Shown here: positions 1 to 6,676 of the stretch, piece by piece | How positions within the stretch are numbered: position 1 is the first letter of the stretch | Layout of the letters: every line of letters begins with the position of its first letter | Made by a program: the position numbers and the translations under genes | Source of the DNA: Polyangia bacterium | GTDB lineage: Bacteria; Myxococcota_A; Polyangia; Polyangiales; Polyangiaceae | Reading direction: 5' to 3' | Length of the DNA: 13,899 nucleotides | Assembly (NCBI GenBank): GCA_030430975.1 | Contig: JAUIKB010000037.1 | Span: 1-13,899, forward strand | The notes under the pieces: generated by a model | What the model was told of the DNA's origin: nothing | The model's database searches: none | Seen by the model: the letters and a program-made list of their open reading frames with translations, nothing else

Positions 1-342
1 GCCAACCGCTCCGAAGGAGTCGAGGTGCTGGCGTTCCCGTGCAACCAGTTCGGCGGGCAGGAACCGGGCACGGCGGACGAGATCAAGTCGTTCTGCTCGA
101 CCAAGTACGACGTCTCGTTCCCGCTGTTCGCCAAGCTGGAGGTCAATGGCGACGGACGACACCCGCTGTATGCACACCTCACGGGCCAGGACACCGCGCC
201 CGACGGCGCAGGCGACATCAAATGGAACTTCGCCAAGTTCGTCGTCGACGGCACCGGGAAGGTCACCGCGCGCTTCGACCCCAGTGTCGCACCGAACGAT
301 CCGGCCCTACTCGAAGCGTTGGCAGCAGCGCGCGGCGCCTAG
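1..342 (+). CDS. Glutathione peroxidase family protein (thioredoxin-type), 5'-truncated by window edge
   Basis: The frame is open from base 1, so the start lies outside the window; 113 residues are visible against about 160-185 in the family. It contains the family signature FPCNQFGGQEPG (visible residues 12-23), whose last Gln is one of the catalytic tetrad, and WNFAKF (75-80), which supplies the tetrad Trp and Asn. KLEVNGDGRHPLY (45-57) is very close to E. coli BtuE as I remember it. The peroxidatic Cys or Sec sits upstream and cannot be seen. C32 in IKSFC is at the place of the resolving Cys of thioredoxin-dependent members, so the enzyme probably reduces hydroperoxides using thioredoxin rather than glutathione. 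It converges on the minus-strand NmrA-like gene with only 14 bp between the stop codons. The family call is sure; the reductant is inferred. Confidence 0.93.
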   Translation, partial: ANRSEGVEVLAFPCNQFGGQEPGTADEIKSFCSTKYDVSFPLFAKLEVNGDGRHPLYAHLTGQDTAPDGAGDIKWNFAKFVVDGTGKVTARFDPSVAPNDPALLEALAAARGA

Positions 343-345
343 CCA

Positions 346-395
346 CGGCCGAGCGCTCAGCCAAGCGGCGTCTCACCGGCGGCCGAGCGCTCAGC
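346..395. repeat. 16-bp perfect direct repeat, 34 bp apart
   Basis: CGGCCGAGCGCTCAGC occurs at 346-361 and again at 380-395. Each copy contains the self-complementary core GAGCGCTC. The first copy spans the TGA stop of the minus-strand NmrA-like gene; the second lies inside its last codons. The 34-bp offset is not a multiple of three, so the two copies are read in different frames, and the stop codon comes from the frame-shifted copy. This looks like a small local duplication at the junction of two convergent genes. No T-run is present, so I do not call it a terminator. Confidence 0.6.
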
Positions 396-1232
396 GAAGT
401 AGTCATCGAGAGTTCGCTCCCCGTGCGCTTCGGTGACGCAATCGTGGGTCATCACGTGACTGTAAAACGCGATCAGATCGCCGAGCCGAGGTAGCAGCGG
501 TCGCATCCACCACGCGTTGAAGCGCGCCAGCACCGATGGCACCGGTAGGATGCGCGGCTTTCGCTCGACGGCCTGAAACGCGAGCTCGGCGATGCGTCGA
601 CGCGTCACCCGCTGAGGCCCGCCGATGTCGCGCTCGATCCGTTCAGACGCGCACAGGACGTCGACAGCCGCCAACGCCAGGTCGCGATCGTCGATCGGAT
701 TGGTTAGCGCGGTGCCCGGTCCGAGCAGCGGAATCAGCCCCATGCGAGCCATCGAGAGCATCGAATCGAAGGCCGAGAAAAACCCCGTGGGACGCAGCAC
801 ACCGTAGCTCAACCCGCTCGATCGGAGCTGCTGCACGACGGCCTCGTGCGCGGCTACGTACCTAAGGTGGGAGGCGCGTTCGTGGCCGGCAACGCTGACG
901 TACACGAGACGCTCGACGCCAGCATCCCGCGCGGCCGCGATCAAGTTGGTGTTCGCCGGCACGTCGACGCGATCGAACGAGGCACGCCCGCCAGACAACG
1001 TCGGTTGCACGCTCGCACCCAAACACGAGAACACGTGCGTCACGCCCTGCATCGGTAGCGCCAGCTCCGATACATTCAGCGCGTCGACGGACCGCTGTTC
1101 GTGAACATGAGGTGGCTTGGTACGGGAGCCGGCGCTCCTGGAGATGCCCGTTACCGTAGCGCCGCGAGCATGCAGTTCGCGCGCAACCGCGTCTCCAAGC
1201 CGGCTGGTGATGCCCGCGACGAGTGCTCGCAC
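357..1232 (-). CDS. NmrA-like / atypical SDR NAD(P)-binding protein
   Basis: 291 residues beginning at a GTG. The N-terminus MRALVAGITSRLGDAVA is a Rossmann beta-alpha-beta start with a glycine motif (GITSRLG, residues 7-13) of the atypical SDR/NmrA type. A strand ending VERLVYVSVAG (106-116), then Y125 and the segment LSYGVLRPTGFF (141-152), matches the usual fold order of this group. The classical YxxxK is altered: Y125 is followed by H129 rather than Lys, so dehydrogenase activity is doubtful and a redox sensor or isomerase-like role is possible. The gene starts 3 bp after the stop of the Cys-rich lipoprotein gene, so the two are very probably co-transcribed. No Shine-Dalgarno is evident before the GTG. 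The substrate is unknown. Confidence 0.88.
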   Translation of the reverse strand: MRALVAGITSRLGDAVARELHARGATVTGISRSAGSRTKPPHVHEQRSVDALNVSELALPMQGVTHVFSCLGASVQPTLSGGRASFDRVDVPANTNLIAAARDAGVERLVYVSVAGHERASHLRYVAAHEAVVQQLRSSGLSYGVLRPTGFFSAFDSMLSMARMGLIPLLGPGTALTNPIDDRDLALAAVDVLCASERIERDIGGPQRVTRRRIAELAFQAVERKPRILPVPSVLARFNAWWMRPLLPRLGDLIAFYSHVMTHDCVTEAHGERTLDDYFAERSAAGETPLG

Positions 1233-1235
1233 GCG

Positions 1236-1997
1236 CTACGGGCCCGCTATCTCGCCGAGGCACTTCTGCACGCTGCACTTCTTTTTCATGCAGGCTACGA
1301 TCGTCTTGCGATTGGCATCGGTCAGTGCGGACAGCACCTGACCGCACATTTGCCTGTTCCAAAACGTCTTGAGCGGGCCGGTTTCCGCGGGGCACTTGTC
1401 CATGATCGCTTTGCAGTTCGCGGGAGCGGTCTTCACCGGGCACGCCAGCGCGATGCTGTCTTTGACGCAATCGACCGCCGTCTCGATCTTGCACATTGCG
1501 GCCGTGCCGCTGCCCGCGTTGAGACACGTGACGAGCTTTTCAGCGACCTTCGGTTTGAACACCTTGGCGCCCTCCTTGCACATCATCTCTACGGCGACGA
1601 ACATGAAGCACGTCTTCTCGCCCGTCGGCTGCTGCAGGTTGCACGCGGGTACGTTGGCCTTCGAGTCGTCACATCCCGGTGCCTTGGCCACGGGAGGCTT
1701 AGCGCTGGCTACCGCCGACGACGCGGCGCTCGCGGAGAGCGCGGGCGGTGGGTCCGGCGTCGCGCTGACGGTCGCTGGTGGCGGCGTTGGCGGCGGCTTA
1801 GGTCCAGGCGAAGCACCAGCCGAAGCGCTCGGAGCCGCGTCGGCACCGTCAGTCAATCCGCCGTCTTTGGGCGTGATCTTCGCGTAGAGCGGTTCGTCCT
1901 TTCCGCCGAGCGGCGTCCCGGACGGCAAGCCAGAGCTGCAGGCAAACACGCCCGCCGCACCCAGAGCCGACAACATCAATACGGAGTGAACGCGCAT
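1236..1997 (-). CDS. Cys-rich lipoprotein with Pro/Ala/Ser linker
   Basis: 253 residues. The N-terminus MRVHSVLMLSALGAAGVFAC is a type II signal peptide with lipidation Cys at 20; Ser at +2 fits outer-membrane sorting by the E. coli rule. Residues about 52-107 are a low-complexity Pro/Ala/Ser linker. The C-terminal part (about 108-253) is helical-looking and holds 14 cysteines (109, 119, 130, 140, 158, 169, 177, 186, 195, 202, 218, 236, 241, 246), an even number with mostly 5-18 residue spacing, suggesting up to seven disulfides in the periplasm or outside the cell. I do not recognise the fold and assign no function. It is the first gene of a probable two-gene unit with the NmrA-like gene and is divergent from the FHA gene. 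An AGGG lies almost against the ATG; no better ribosome site is seen. Confidence 0.85.
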   Translation of the reverse strand: MRVHSVLMLSALGAAGVFACSSGLPSGTPLGGKDEPLYAKITPKDGGLTDGADAAPSASAGASPGPKPPPTPPPATVSATPDPPPALSASAASSAVASAKPPVAKAPGCDDSKANVPACNLQQPTGEKTCFMFVAVEMMCKEGAKVFKPKVAEKLVTCLNAGSGTAAMCKIETAVDCVKDSIALACPVKTAPANCKAIMDKCPAETGPLKTFWNRQMCGQVLSALTDANRKTIVACMKKKCSVQKCLGEIAGP

Positions 1998-2089
1998 CCC
2001 TGCGGAGCGTACTTTCGCGCGCCGCTAAATCCCAGCGACACGCGTTAAGCGCGTAAACGCCCGCTGTTTCCCCTCGAAACGGCCCACGA

Positions 2090-2120
2090 ATTGTTCCCAA
2101 CAATGTCAAAACAATTTTTG
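2090..2120. promoter_or_regulatory. AT-rich palindromic patch in divergent control region
   Basis: The 285-bp gap 1998-2282 separates the divergent lipoprotein and FHA genes. In it lies a perfect inverted repeat ATTGTT-CCC-AACAAT (2090-2104), and AACAAT recurs at 2110-2115, 11 bp (one helical turn) further on. CAAAA/TTTTG (2107-2111, 2116-2120) adds a further dyad. On the minus strand TTGACA (2109 to 2104) is a perfect sigma-70 -35 hexamer pointing at the lipoprotein gene, with the palindrome in its spacer, but no good -10 is found at 16-18 bp. A repressor or activator site is a reasonable guess; the bound protein is unknown. Confidence 0.35.
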
Positions 2121-2272
2121 CGGAACCAAACGGGGACCCCCCTGTCTAAGCCTTCAAGAACGCGCACTGAGGCCCGCCAAGACCCCGGCAGCCGAAGTTG
2201 AACTGACCACCGCCGCGACGCTGACGAGCCTCTCGTGCCGTCCGGCAAACACCTCGCGAAGACCGCGAAGAC

Positions 2273-2276
2273 GGAG
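2273..2276 (+). promoter_or_regulatory. Ribosome binding site deciding the FHA gene start
   Basis: GGAG lies 6 nt before the ATG at 2283. It supports that start over the in-frame GTG at 2235, which would add 16 residues in front of the FHA domain and has no comparable site. Confidence 0.65.
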
Positions 2277-2282
2277 ACGACC

Positions 2283-4199
2283 ATGACTCGTACGCTGCTG
2301 ACCTTTGTAATTACCCGTGGTGACTCATCCCGCACAGTGCACATCGAACGCGATGTGATCAAAGTCGGCCGCGACCCAAACAGCCACCTCCAGATCGATG
2401 ACGACGGCGCGGCCCGCATGCACGCGGTCATCGAAGCAGCCAACTGCGACGACGTTCAGATCATCGACTTGGGCAATCAGGGCGGCACCCGAGTCAACGG
2501 CACGCTCGTCAACAAGCGCGCCCTCGTCGAAGGCGACCGGATCCAAATTGGCAACGTGGAAATAGAGTTCGTGAGTGCACAGCCGGTATCGGCAGAGGCT
2601 CAGCCAGCCGTCCAGCGCACGACGCCGGCCGAAGCTCAACCCGCTTTCGTGCCGGCCACCAACCCCTTCACCTCCTTCGATAACTCGAACGCCTTCAATC
2701 CGTTCTCGGCGGGCGCGGCGCTGACCCCGACCGGCGACGAATCCGACGGCTACGTGATGGTGCGCTCAGCACCCGCCGTCCCAGCCGAGGAAGTCGAGCG
2801 TTCCGACGCCGACGAAATCGAGGTGATGGTGCTGTGGGGCGACAACATGCTCCACGTGGCCCACGTCGATGCCGACGGCGCGTTCACGATCGGTGAGGCG
2901 GCCAACGCCGACTACGTCATCCCGAGCTCCGAGCTGGGCGTCAACAGCCTCGACCTGGTCAGCAACGCCGGAGGTACCCCTCACCTGCACATTCCGAGCG
3001 GAGCCCAGGGCTGGGTCGAACTCGAAGGCGTACGCATGACGACCGATGACGCCCGGCTACAATCAGCGGTACCGCTAACGGCGGGCGCAAAAGCACACCT
3101 GGAAGTCTGCGGCTTCACCTTCCGCGTCGCGCTGGTCGCGGCCGGCAAGCGCGTACCCAAGGGATTGGCTGCCGGTTTCGAGAAGCGTTCGCCGGCGTTC
3201 TTCGGCCTGTCGGCGCTCGCACACGCGGCGATCGTCGCGTCGATGGCGCTGTTCGTACCGCCGCTCGGACTCACGGATGACGAGGGCACGGACAAGGACC
3301 GACTGTACGCGATGCAGGCCTACTTAGCCTCACAGGCCGAGCGGGAACAGGAGGCGAAAGAAGAACAGGCCGCCGCGGAAGACGCCAATGGCTCGACGGG
3401 TGACGAAGGTCAACGCGCCAAGGACGAAGAAGGAGAGATGGGCAAGCTCAACGCCGCGAAGACCAACCGTCGTTTTCAGCTCAAAGGCCCGAAGAGCAAT
3501 CCTGACCCGCACATGTCTCGACCGGAGCTCGTACAACAGGCACGTGAGTTCGGTTTGATCGGCCTCTTAGCCAACGGCATCGCCTCGGACCCGAACAACC
3601 CGACCGCGACGTTCGGGCGGGACACGGCCCTGGGCCAAGATGACATTGCGGCGATGGGCAACATGTTCGGCGAGGACATCGGTGAATCGGGCGGCGTCGG
3701 TGGCCTCGGGTTGACCGGCATCGGTGAAGGTGGCGGCGGCCGCTGGGAGGGCATCGGCCTGGGCGATATCGGAACGATTGGGCACGGCTCCGGGTCGTGC
3801 GCACCGGGCGCCACGAACTGCCAAGGCTTCGGCAACAGCCATGGCCGACTCACGGGCGCACACAAGACTAAGGCTCCCAATGTGCGAGTCGGTACGTCGA
3901 CGGTGTCCGGACGTCTGCCAGCGTCGACTATCCAGCGCGTGGTTCGCCAGAGCTACGGACGCTTTCGGATGTGCTACGAGCAAGCCCTGCGCAACAACCC
4001 GAACCTGACGGGTCGCGTGACAGTGCGCTTCGTCATCGGAAACGACGGCGCCGTGTCGAATGCGTCCAACGGCGGATCAGACTTGCCGGACAGCGGCGCG
4101 GTGGGATGCGTCGTCCGCTCCTTCTACGGGCTGTCCTTCCCGAGTCCTGAGAGCGGCATCGTGACCGTCGTTTACCCGATTCAGTTCTCCCCCGGCTGA
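2283..4199 (+). CDS. FHA domain / single-pass / AgmX-PglI (TonB-like) C-terminal protein, GltG-like architecture
   Basis: 638 residues. An FHA domain covers about 5-100, with KVGRD (27-31), ARMHAVI (44-50) and DLGNQGGTRVNG (62-73). The usual Ser of the SxxH motif is Ala here, but Arg69 and the GTRVNG turn are kept. A second beta-rich module (about 176-285, beginning EIEVMVLWGD) follows. The only membrane helix is about 305-327 (FFGLSALAHAAIVASMALF). After it come an acidic, Glu/Ala-rich helical stretch (331-400), the motif REFGLIGLLA (421-430), a Gly-rich segment (443-510) and a TonB-like AgmX/PglI C-terminal domain (about 541-638, with RVVRQSYGRFRMCYEQALR). C564 and C609 could form a disulfide. 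This order matches the Myxococcus gliding-motor proteins GltG/GltJ as described. Likely inner-membrane, linking cytoplasmic phospho-threonine signals to an envelope partner; orthology to the motor is not shown. An intrinsic terminator follows the stop. Confidence 0.92.
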   Translation: MTRTLLTFVITRGDSSRTVHIERDVIKVGRDPNSHLQIDDDGAARMHAVIEAANCDDVQIIDLGNQGGTRVNGTLVNKRALVEGDRIQIGNVEIEFVSAQPVSAEAQPAVQRTTPAEAQPAFVPATNPFTSFDNSNAFNPFSAGAALTPTGDESDGYVMVRSAPAVPAEEVERSDADEIEVMVLWGDNMLHVAHVDADGAFTIGEAANADYVIPSSELGVNSLDLVSNAGGTPHLHIPSGAQGWVELEGVRMTTDDARLQSAVPLTAGAKAHLEVCGFTFRVALVAAGKRVPKGLAAGFEKRSPAFFGLSALAHAAIVASMALFVPPLGLTDDEGTDKDRLYAMQAYLASQAEREQEAKEEQAAAEDANGSTGDEGQRAKDEEGEMGKLNAAKTNRRFQLKGPKSNPDPHMSRPELVQQAREFGLIGLLANGIASDPNNPTATFGRDTALGQDDIAAMGNMFGEDIGESGGVGGLGLTGIGEGGGGRWEGIGLGDIGTIGHGSGSCAPGATNCQGFGNSHGRLTGAHKTKAPNVRVGTSTVSGRLPASTIQRVVRQSYGRFRMCYEQALRNNPNLTGRVTVRFVIGNDGAVSNASNGGSDLPDSGAVGCVVRSFYGLSFPSPESGIVTVVYPIQFSPG

Positions 4200-4220
4200 T
4201 TCTCACCTGCAACGACGCGC

Positions 4221-4253
4221 CGCGCCGGTGACCATTGGTCGCCGGCGCGTTTT
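4221..4253 (+). terminator. Intrinsic terminator after the FHA gene
   Basis: CGCGCCGGTGACC (4221-4233) pairs with GGTCGCCGGCGCG (4237-4249): 13 bp with a single T-G wobble, a 3-nt ATT loop, then TTTT (4250-4253). It begins 21 nt after the FHA gene stop. It ends only 17 nt before the ATG of the GPGG-repeat lipoprotein gene, so it may also act as an attenuator of that gene. Confidence 0.8.
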
Positions 4254-4270
4254 GCGTCCATACTCGCGCC

Positions 4271-5212
4271 ATGAAACGCTTGCTCTGGGGATTGCCGCTC
4301 CTTCTGACCGTCGCTGGCGGCTGCTCGAGCGAAGACGACTCCGGCGGCACCTGCCCCTCGGCGAAACCCGTCAGCTGCGTGGACGGTAGCGGAACGGTCG
4401 TCGGATGCTGCCCGAACGGAACCGTCTGCACGAACGGCGGGCAAACGTGCGACGCGACCGCCGGCGCTGGCGGGGTCGGACCAGGAGGCGCCGGACCAGG
4501 CGGGAGTGGTCCCGGAGGAGCCGGCCCGGGCGGCGCTGGACCGGGCGGGAGCGGGCCAGGGGGAGCCGGCCCGGGAGGCAGCGGCCCGGGAGGAGCGGGG
4601 CCAGGCGGAGCCGGACCGGGCGGAGCCGGACCGGGCGGAGCGGGCGGTATGGCTGGAACCGGACCCGGCGGCATGGCTGGAACCGGGCCCGGCGGCATGG
4701 GCGGCATGGCTGGAACCGGGCCCGGCGGCATGGGCGGCATGGGCGGTGCCGGTGGAAGCGGTGGCACGTCAGGGGCGTGCGCCGACACCGGATTCGAACC
4801 CAACAACAGCGAAACGAACGCGACGAGCCTGGGCGCCTTGGGTGATTGCGACGGCAGTAACGCGTCGTTCGTTCAAGCCCACGTCGCCAACGCGAGCGAC
4901 GTCGATTGGTATCGCTACGCTGGCTCGGACACGGGCTGTTTCGTCGATCCGGAGGCCGAGATCGACGTGGACCTGCGCGTCTGTATCTTCGGAACCTGCG
5001 ACACCGGCGCGACGTCGATCTCGTGCGCTCAGGGTTCGCCAGCGACGTCACCGGACGGTCACTCCGGCTGCTGCCGCTCAACGAAGGGCAAGGTCGAGCT
5101 GAATCTAGCTTGCGGCGGCCCACTCACCGACGAAAACGCTCGCATCTACATGAGCGTGGACGACGCTGGGGCGAGCCAGTGCACCGCCTACGAGTTGAAG
5201 TACCACTTCTAA
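4271..5212 (+). CDS. Lipoprotein with silk-like GPGGX repeats and PPC-like domain
   Basis: 313 residues from the ATG at 4271; an upstream in-frame GTG (4235) falls in the terminator loop and is rejected. MKRLLWGLPLLLTVAGGC is a lipoprotein signal with lipidated C18 and Ser at +2. Next is a small six-cysteine segment (28-60, with CCPNGTVC at 46-53). Then comes a Gly-rich spacer (65-168) containing eleven GPGG[A/S] pentapeptides (70-124) and GGM/AGTGPGG variants. The C-terminal region (170-313) begins FEPNNSETNAT (175-185) and has DVDWYRY (210-216), typical of bacterial pre-peptidase C-terminal (PPC) domains, plus ten cysteines. Probably an outer-membrane protein holding a disulfide-bonded domain away from the surface on a flexible stalk. 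It converges on the next gene with a 9-bp gap. No clear Shine-Dalgarno is present. Ligand unknown. Confidence 0.87.
   Translation: MKRLLWGLPLLLTVAGGCSSEDDSGGTCPSAKPVSCVDGSGTVVGCCPNGTVCTNGGQTCDATAGAGGVGPGGAGPGGSGPGGAGPGGAGPGGSGPGGAGPGGSGPGGAGPGGAGPGGAGPGGAGGMAGTGPGGMAGTGPGGMGGMAGTGPGGMGGMGGAGGSGGTSGACADTGFEPNNSETNATSLGALGDCDGSNASFVQAHVANASDVDWYRYAGSDTGCFVDPEAEIDVDLRVCIFGTCDTGATSISCAQGSPATSPDGHSGCCRSTKGKVELNLACGGPLTDENARIYMSVDDAGASQCTAYELKYHF
4463..4774 (+). repeat. In-frame 15-bp tandem repeat encoding GPGG[A/S]
   Basis: Eleven consecutive 15-bp units run from 4478 to 4642, each reading GPGGA or GPGGS, with third-position variation between copies. They are followed by irregular units that read GGMAGTGP and GGMGG up to about 4774. 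The unit is a multiple of three, so copy-number change would alter stalk length without breaking the frame. The variation between copies suggests an old array under protein-level constraint rather than a very recent expansion. Confidence 0.9.
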
Positions 5213-5221
5213 GCAACGCCG

Positions 5222-6658
5222 CTATTTGAAGCGCGGCGCCGGGCGCCCGCGAGCTGCGTTCGTCGCCTCCGCCAACGCCAACGTCTTGCGCAGACACGGG
5301 TTGCAGTCGTGGATCTTCTTCGGGCCACAACCTGCTCGCAGCTGGAACTTCGCCAAAACACGCACGGCGCGGGTATCAGCCACCTTCTTCGCCTCGGGAA
5401 GCAGAGCCTTACGCGCCGCGCAGTCTTCTGCAGAGCGGAGCTTCAGCGCGACAGACAACGCTCCAGACGCTTTCTTCTGGACGGCCTTTGTCATGACCAA
5501 CCGCTGCGCCAACTCGGTTGCCGGCGTCCGGCCGGGCGTATCCACCCAGATATGATAGAGCGCGTCCGGTCCGAACGTCCCGTCGGTGCGGGCGATCACT
5601 CCCAGCGCCTCCGCCCATGTATTCGGATCGTGCGTGAACGCCAACAGTGACTTCTGAACCCCTGGGTCGTGAACCACCTTTGGATCGGCCTGGAGGCGCT
5701 TCTCTAGCCGACTCAGTTCGGCGGACCGCTGTGCGCCGGTCCCCTTTGACAGCGCGACCGCCTCGTCGATGCTGAGGTCCGAACGCTTCTTGAGCGCCTC
5801 GAGTGCCGACGCATCGCCGCCCGCCGCCTTCTCAAGGGTTGTCTGCTCCGCCGCAGGCGGCGAAGTGCTGGCCGACGACGAAGCCGGCCCGTTTGAACCG
5901 ACAGCAGCGGCGTCGCTCGTGAGCGCGGGCGCCACCCCTTGCTGCTGAGCGACGGTCAGGCCGCCGGCGCCGCCGAGAGCGCCCAAGAGCAACCCCGAAA
6001 TCAGCCACGGTGCGCGCCGCGTGCGCGGCTGAAGAACGTCAGCGTCCGCAGGGGACGCTTGGGGCTGATCCGGCGGGACCGACGGCTTCAGTTCCGGAAC
6101 CGCCGGAGCGGGCGGAATCGCCGGAGGCGGCGCGGAGGAGCGACGAGCGGCCGGCGTTGATCCCGGCGGCGCAGAGGGAGCTATCGACGGCGGGACCGAC
6201 GAAACGGTCCGGGCGATCTTCGTCGGCTCTTCTTTCCACTCCGATTCCGCCAACTCGCGCTGCGCTTCGGCTTCGAGCGAATCGAGGATGCCGTCGACCT
6301 CCTGCGGATCGGAAACGGGTTCGAGCGCGTCGGCCAACGCGAGCGCCGGTCGGCGCTCATCGTCGGGCACGGAGTCGGACGTCTGCCAGCGTGGCAACGG
6401 CTGACCGCCGGCTCGCGGTGCGTCCGCGAGCACTCGGTCAAGCGCGGCCAGCGGGTCGGCGCTGGGCACCGGCCGTTGCACCGTTTGCGCCTCAACCTGC
6501 GTCTGATCGTCGTATTCTTCGTCCCCCAGCAGCGCATCGACGGGATTTCGCCCGTCATCACTAGGCGGCCCCGCGGCGAACTCGAGATCGAGCTCGTCTA
6601 CCTCGGTCGCCGATGTCGAGGCGCTTCGGGGAAGCGGGGGTTTGGGTCGAGCCACCAT
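5222..6658 (-). CDS. Single-pass membrane protein with Pro-rich cytoplasmic part and C-terminal DCxPCLR motif
   Basis: 478 residues from the ATG at 6658, which has AGGG 9 nt upstream; an in-frame GTG at 6667 would add MLV and sits directly against that AGGG. The N-terminal half (1-215) is acidic with short amphipathic stretches (VDALLGD 40-46, LAALDRVLADA 70-80, VDGILDSLEAEAQRELAE 121-138) and a Pro/Ala/Ser-rich segment (155-205). RTRR at 212-215 precedes the single membrane helix (217-237), which by the positive-inside rule places the N-terminus in the cytoplasm. The periplasmic part is helical, with a Cys-bearing end: EDC (411-413), GCG (443-445) and DCNPCLR (451-457). I recall similar tails on other myxobacterial membrane proteins, including some kinases, but assign no function. 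It follows the lamin-tail lipoprotein gene by 69 bp on the same strand. Confidence 0.83.
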   Translation of the reverse strand: MVARPKPPLPRSASTSATEVDELDLEFAAGPPSDDGRNPVDALLGDEEYDDQTQVEAQTVQRPVPSADPLAALDRVLADAPRAGGQPLPRWQTSDSVPDDERRPALALADALEPVSDPQEVDGILDSLEAEAQRELAESEWKEEPTKIARTVSSVPPSIAPSAPPGSTPAARRSSAPPPAIPPAPAVPELKPSVPPDQPQASPADADVLQPRTRRAPWLISGLLLGALGGAGGLTVAQQQGVAPALTSDAAAVGSNGPASSSASTSPPAAEQTTLEKAAGGDASALEALKKRSDLSIDEAVALSKGTGAQRSAELSRLEKRLQADPKVVHDPGVQKSLLAFTHDPNTWAEALGVIARTDGTFGPDALYHIWVDTPGRTPATELAQRLVMTKAVQKKASGALSVALKLRSAEDCAARKALLPEAKKVADTRAVRVLAKFQLRAGCGPKKIHDCNPCLRKTLALAEATNAARGRPAPRFK

Positions 6659-6676
6659 CACCAGCACCCTACAGGG

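Noticed and set aside
862..1527. Minus-strand frame of 221 codons overlapping the lipoprotein and NmrA-like genes
   Set aside because: It is an out-of-frame shadow with Arg-rich, domain-free translation. The two real frames have a clear signal peptide and Rossmann motif.
1101..2048. Plus-strand frame of 315 codons
   Set aside because: Antisense shadow of the same two genes; Arg-rich and without recognisable features.
2235..2282. N-terminal extension of the FHA protein from a GTG at 2235
   Set aside because: The extra 16 residues precede a complete FHA fold, and the ATG at 2283 has GGAG at the proper distance.
4033..4806. Long minus-strand open frame with PPGPAPPGP repeats, opposite the GPGG lipoprotein
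   Set aside because: It is the reverse reading of the Gly-rich repeat (GGN codons read as CCN/NCC). The sense frame has a signal peptide, lipobox and PPC-like domain; the antisense frame has no signal, domain or ribosome site.
5213..5260. GC-rich dyad GGCGCC/GGGCGCC at the end of the single-pass membrane protein gene as a bidirectional terminator
   Set aside because: It lies inside the coding sequence and lacks a T-run on either strand.
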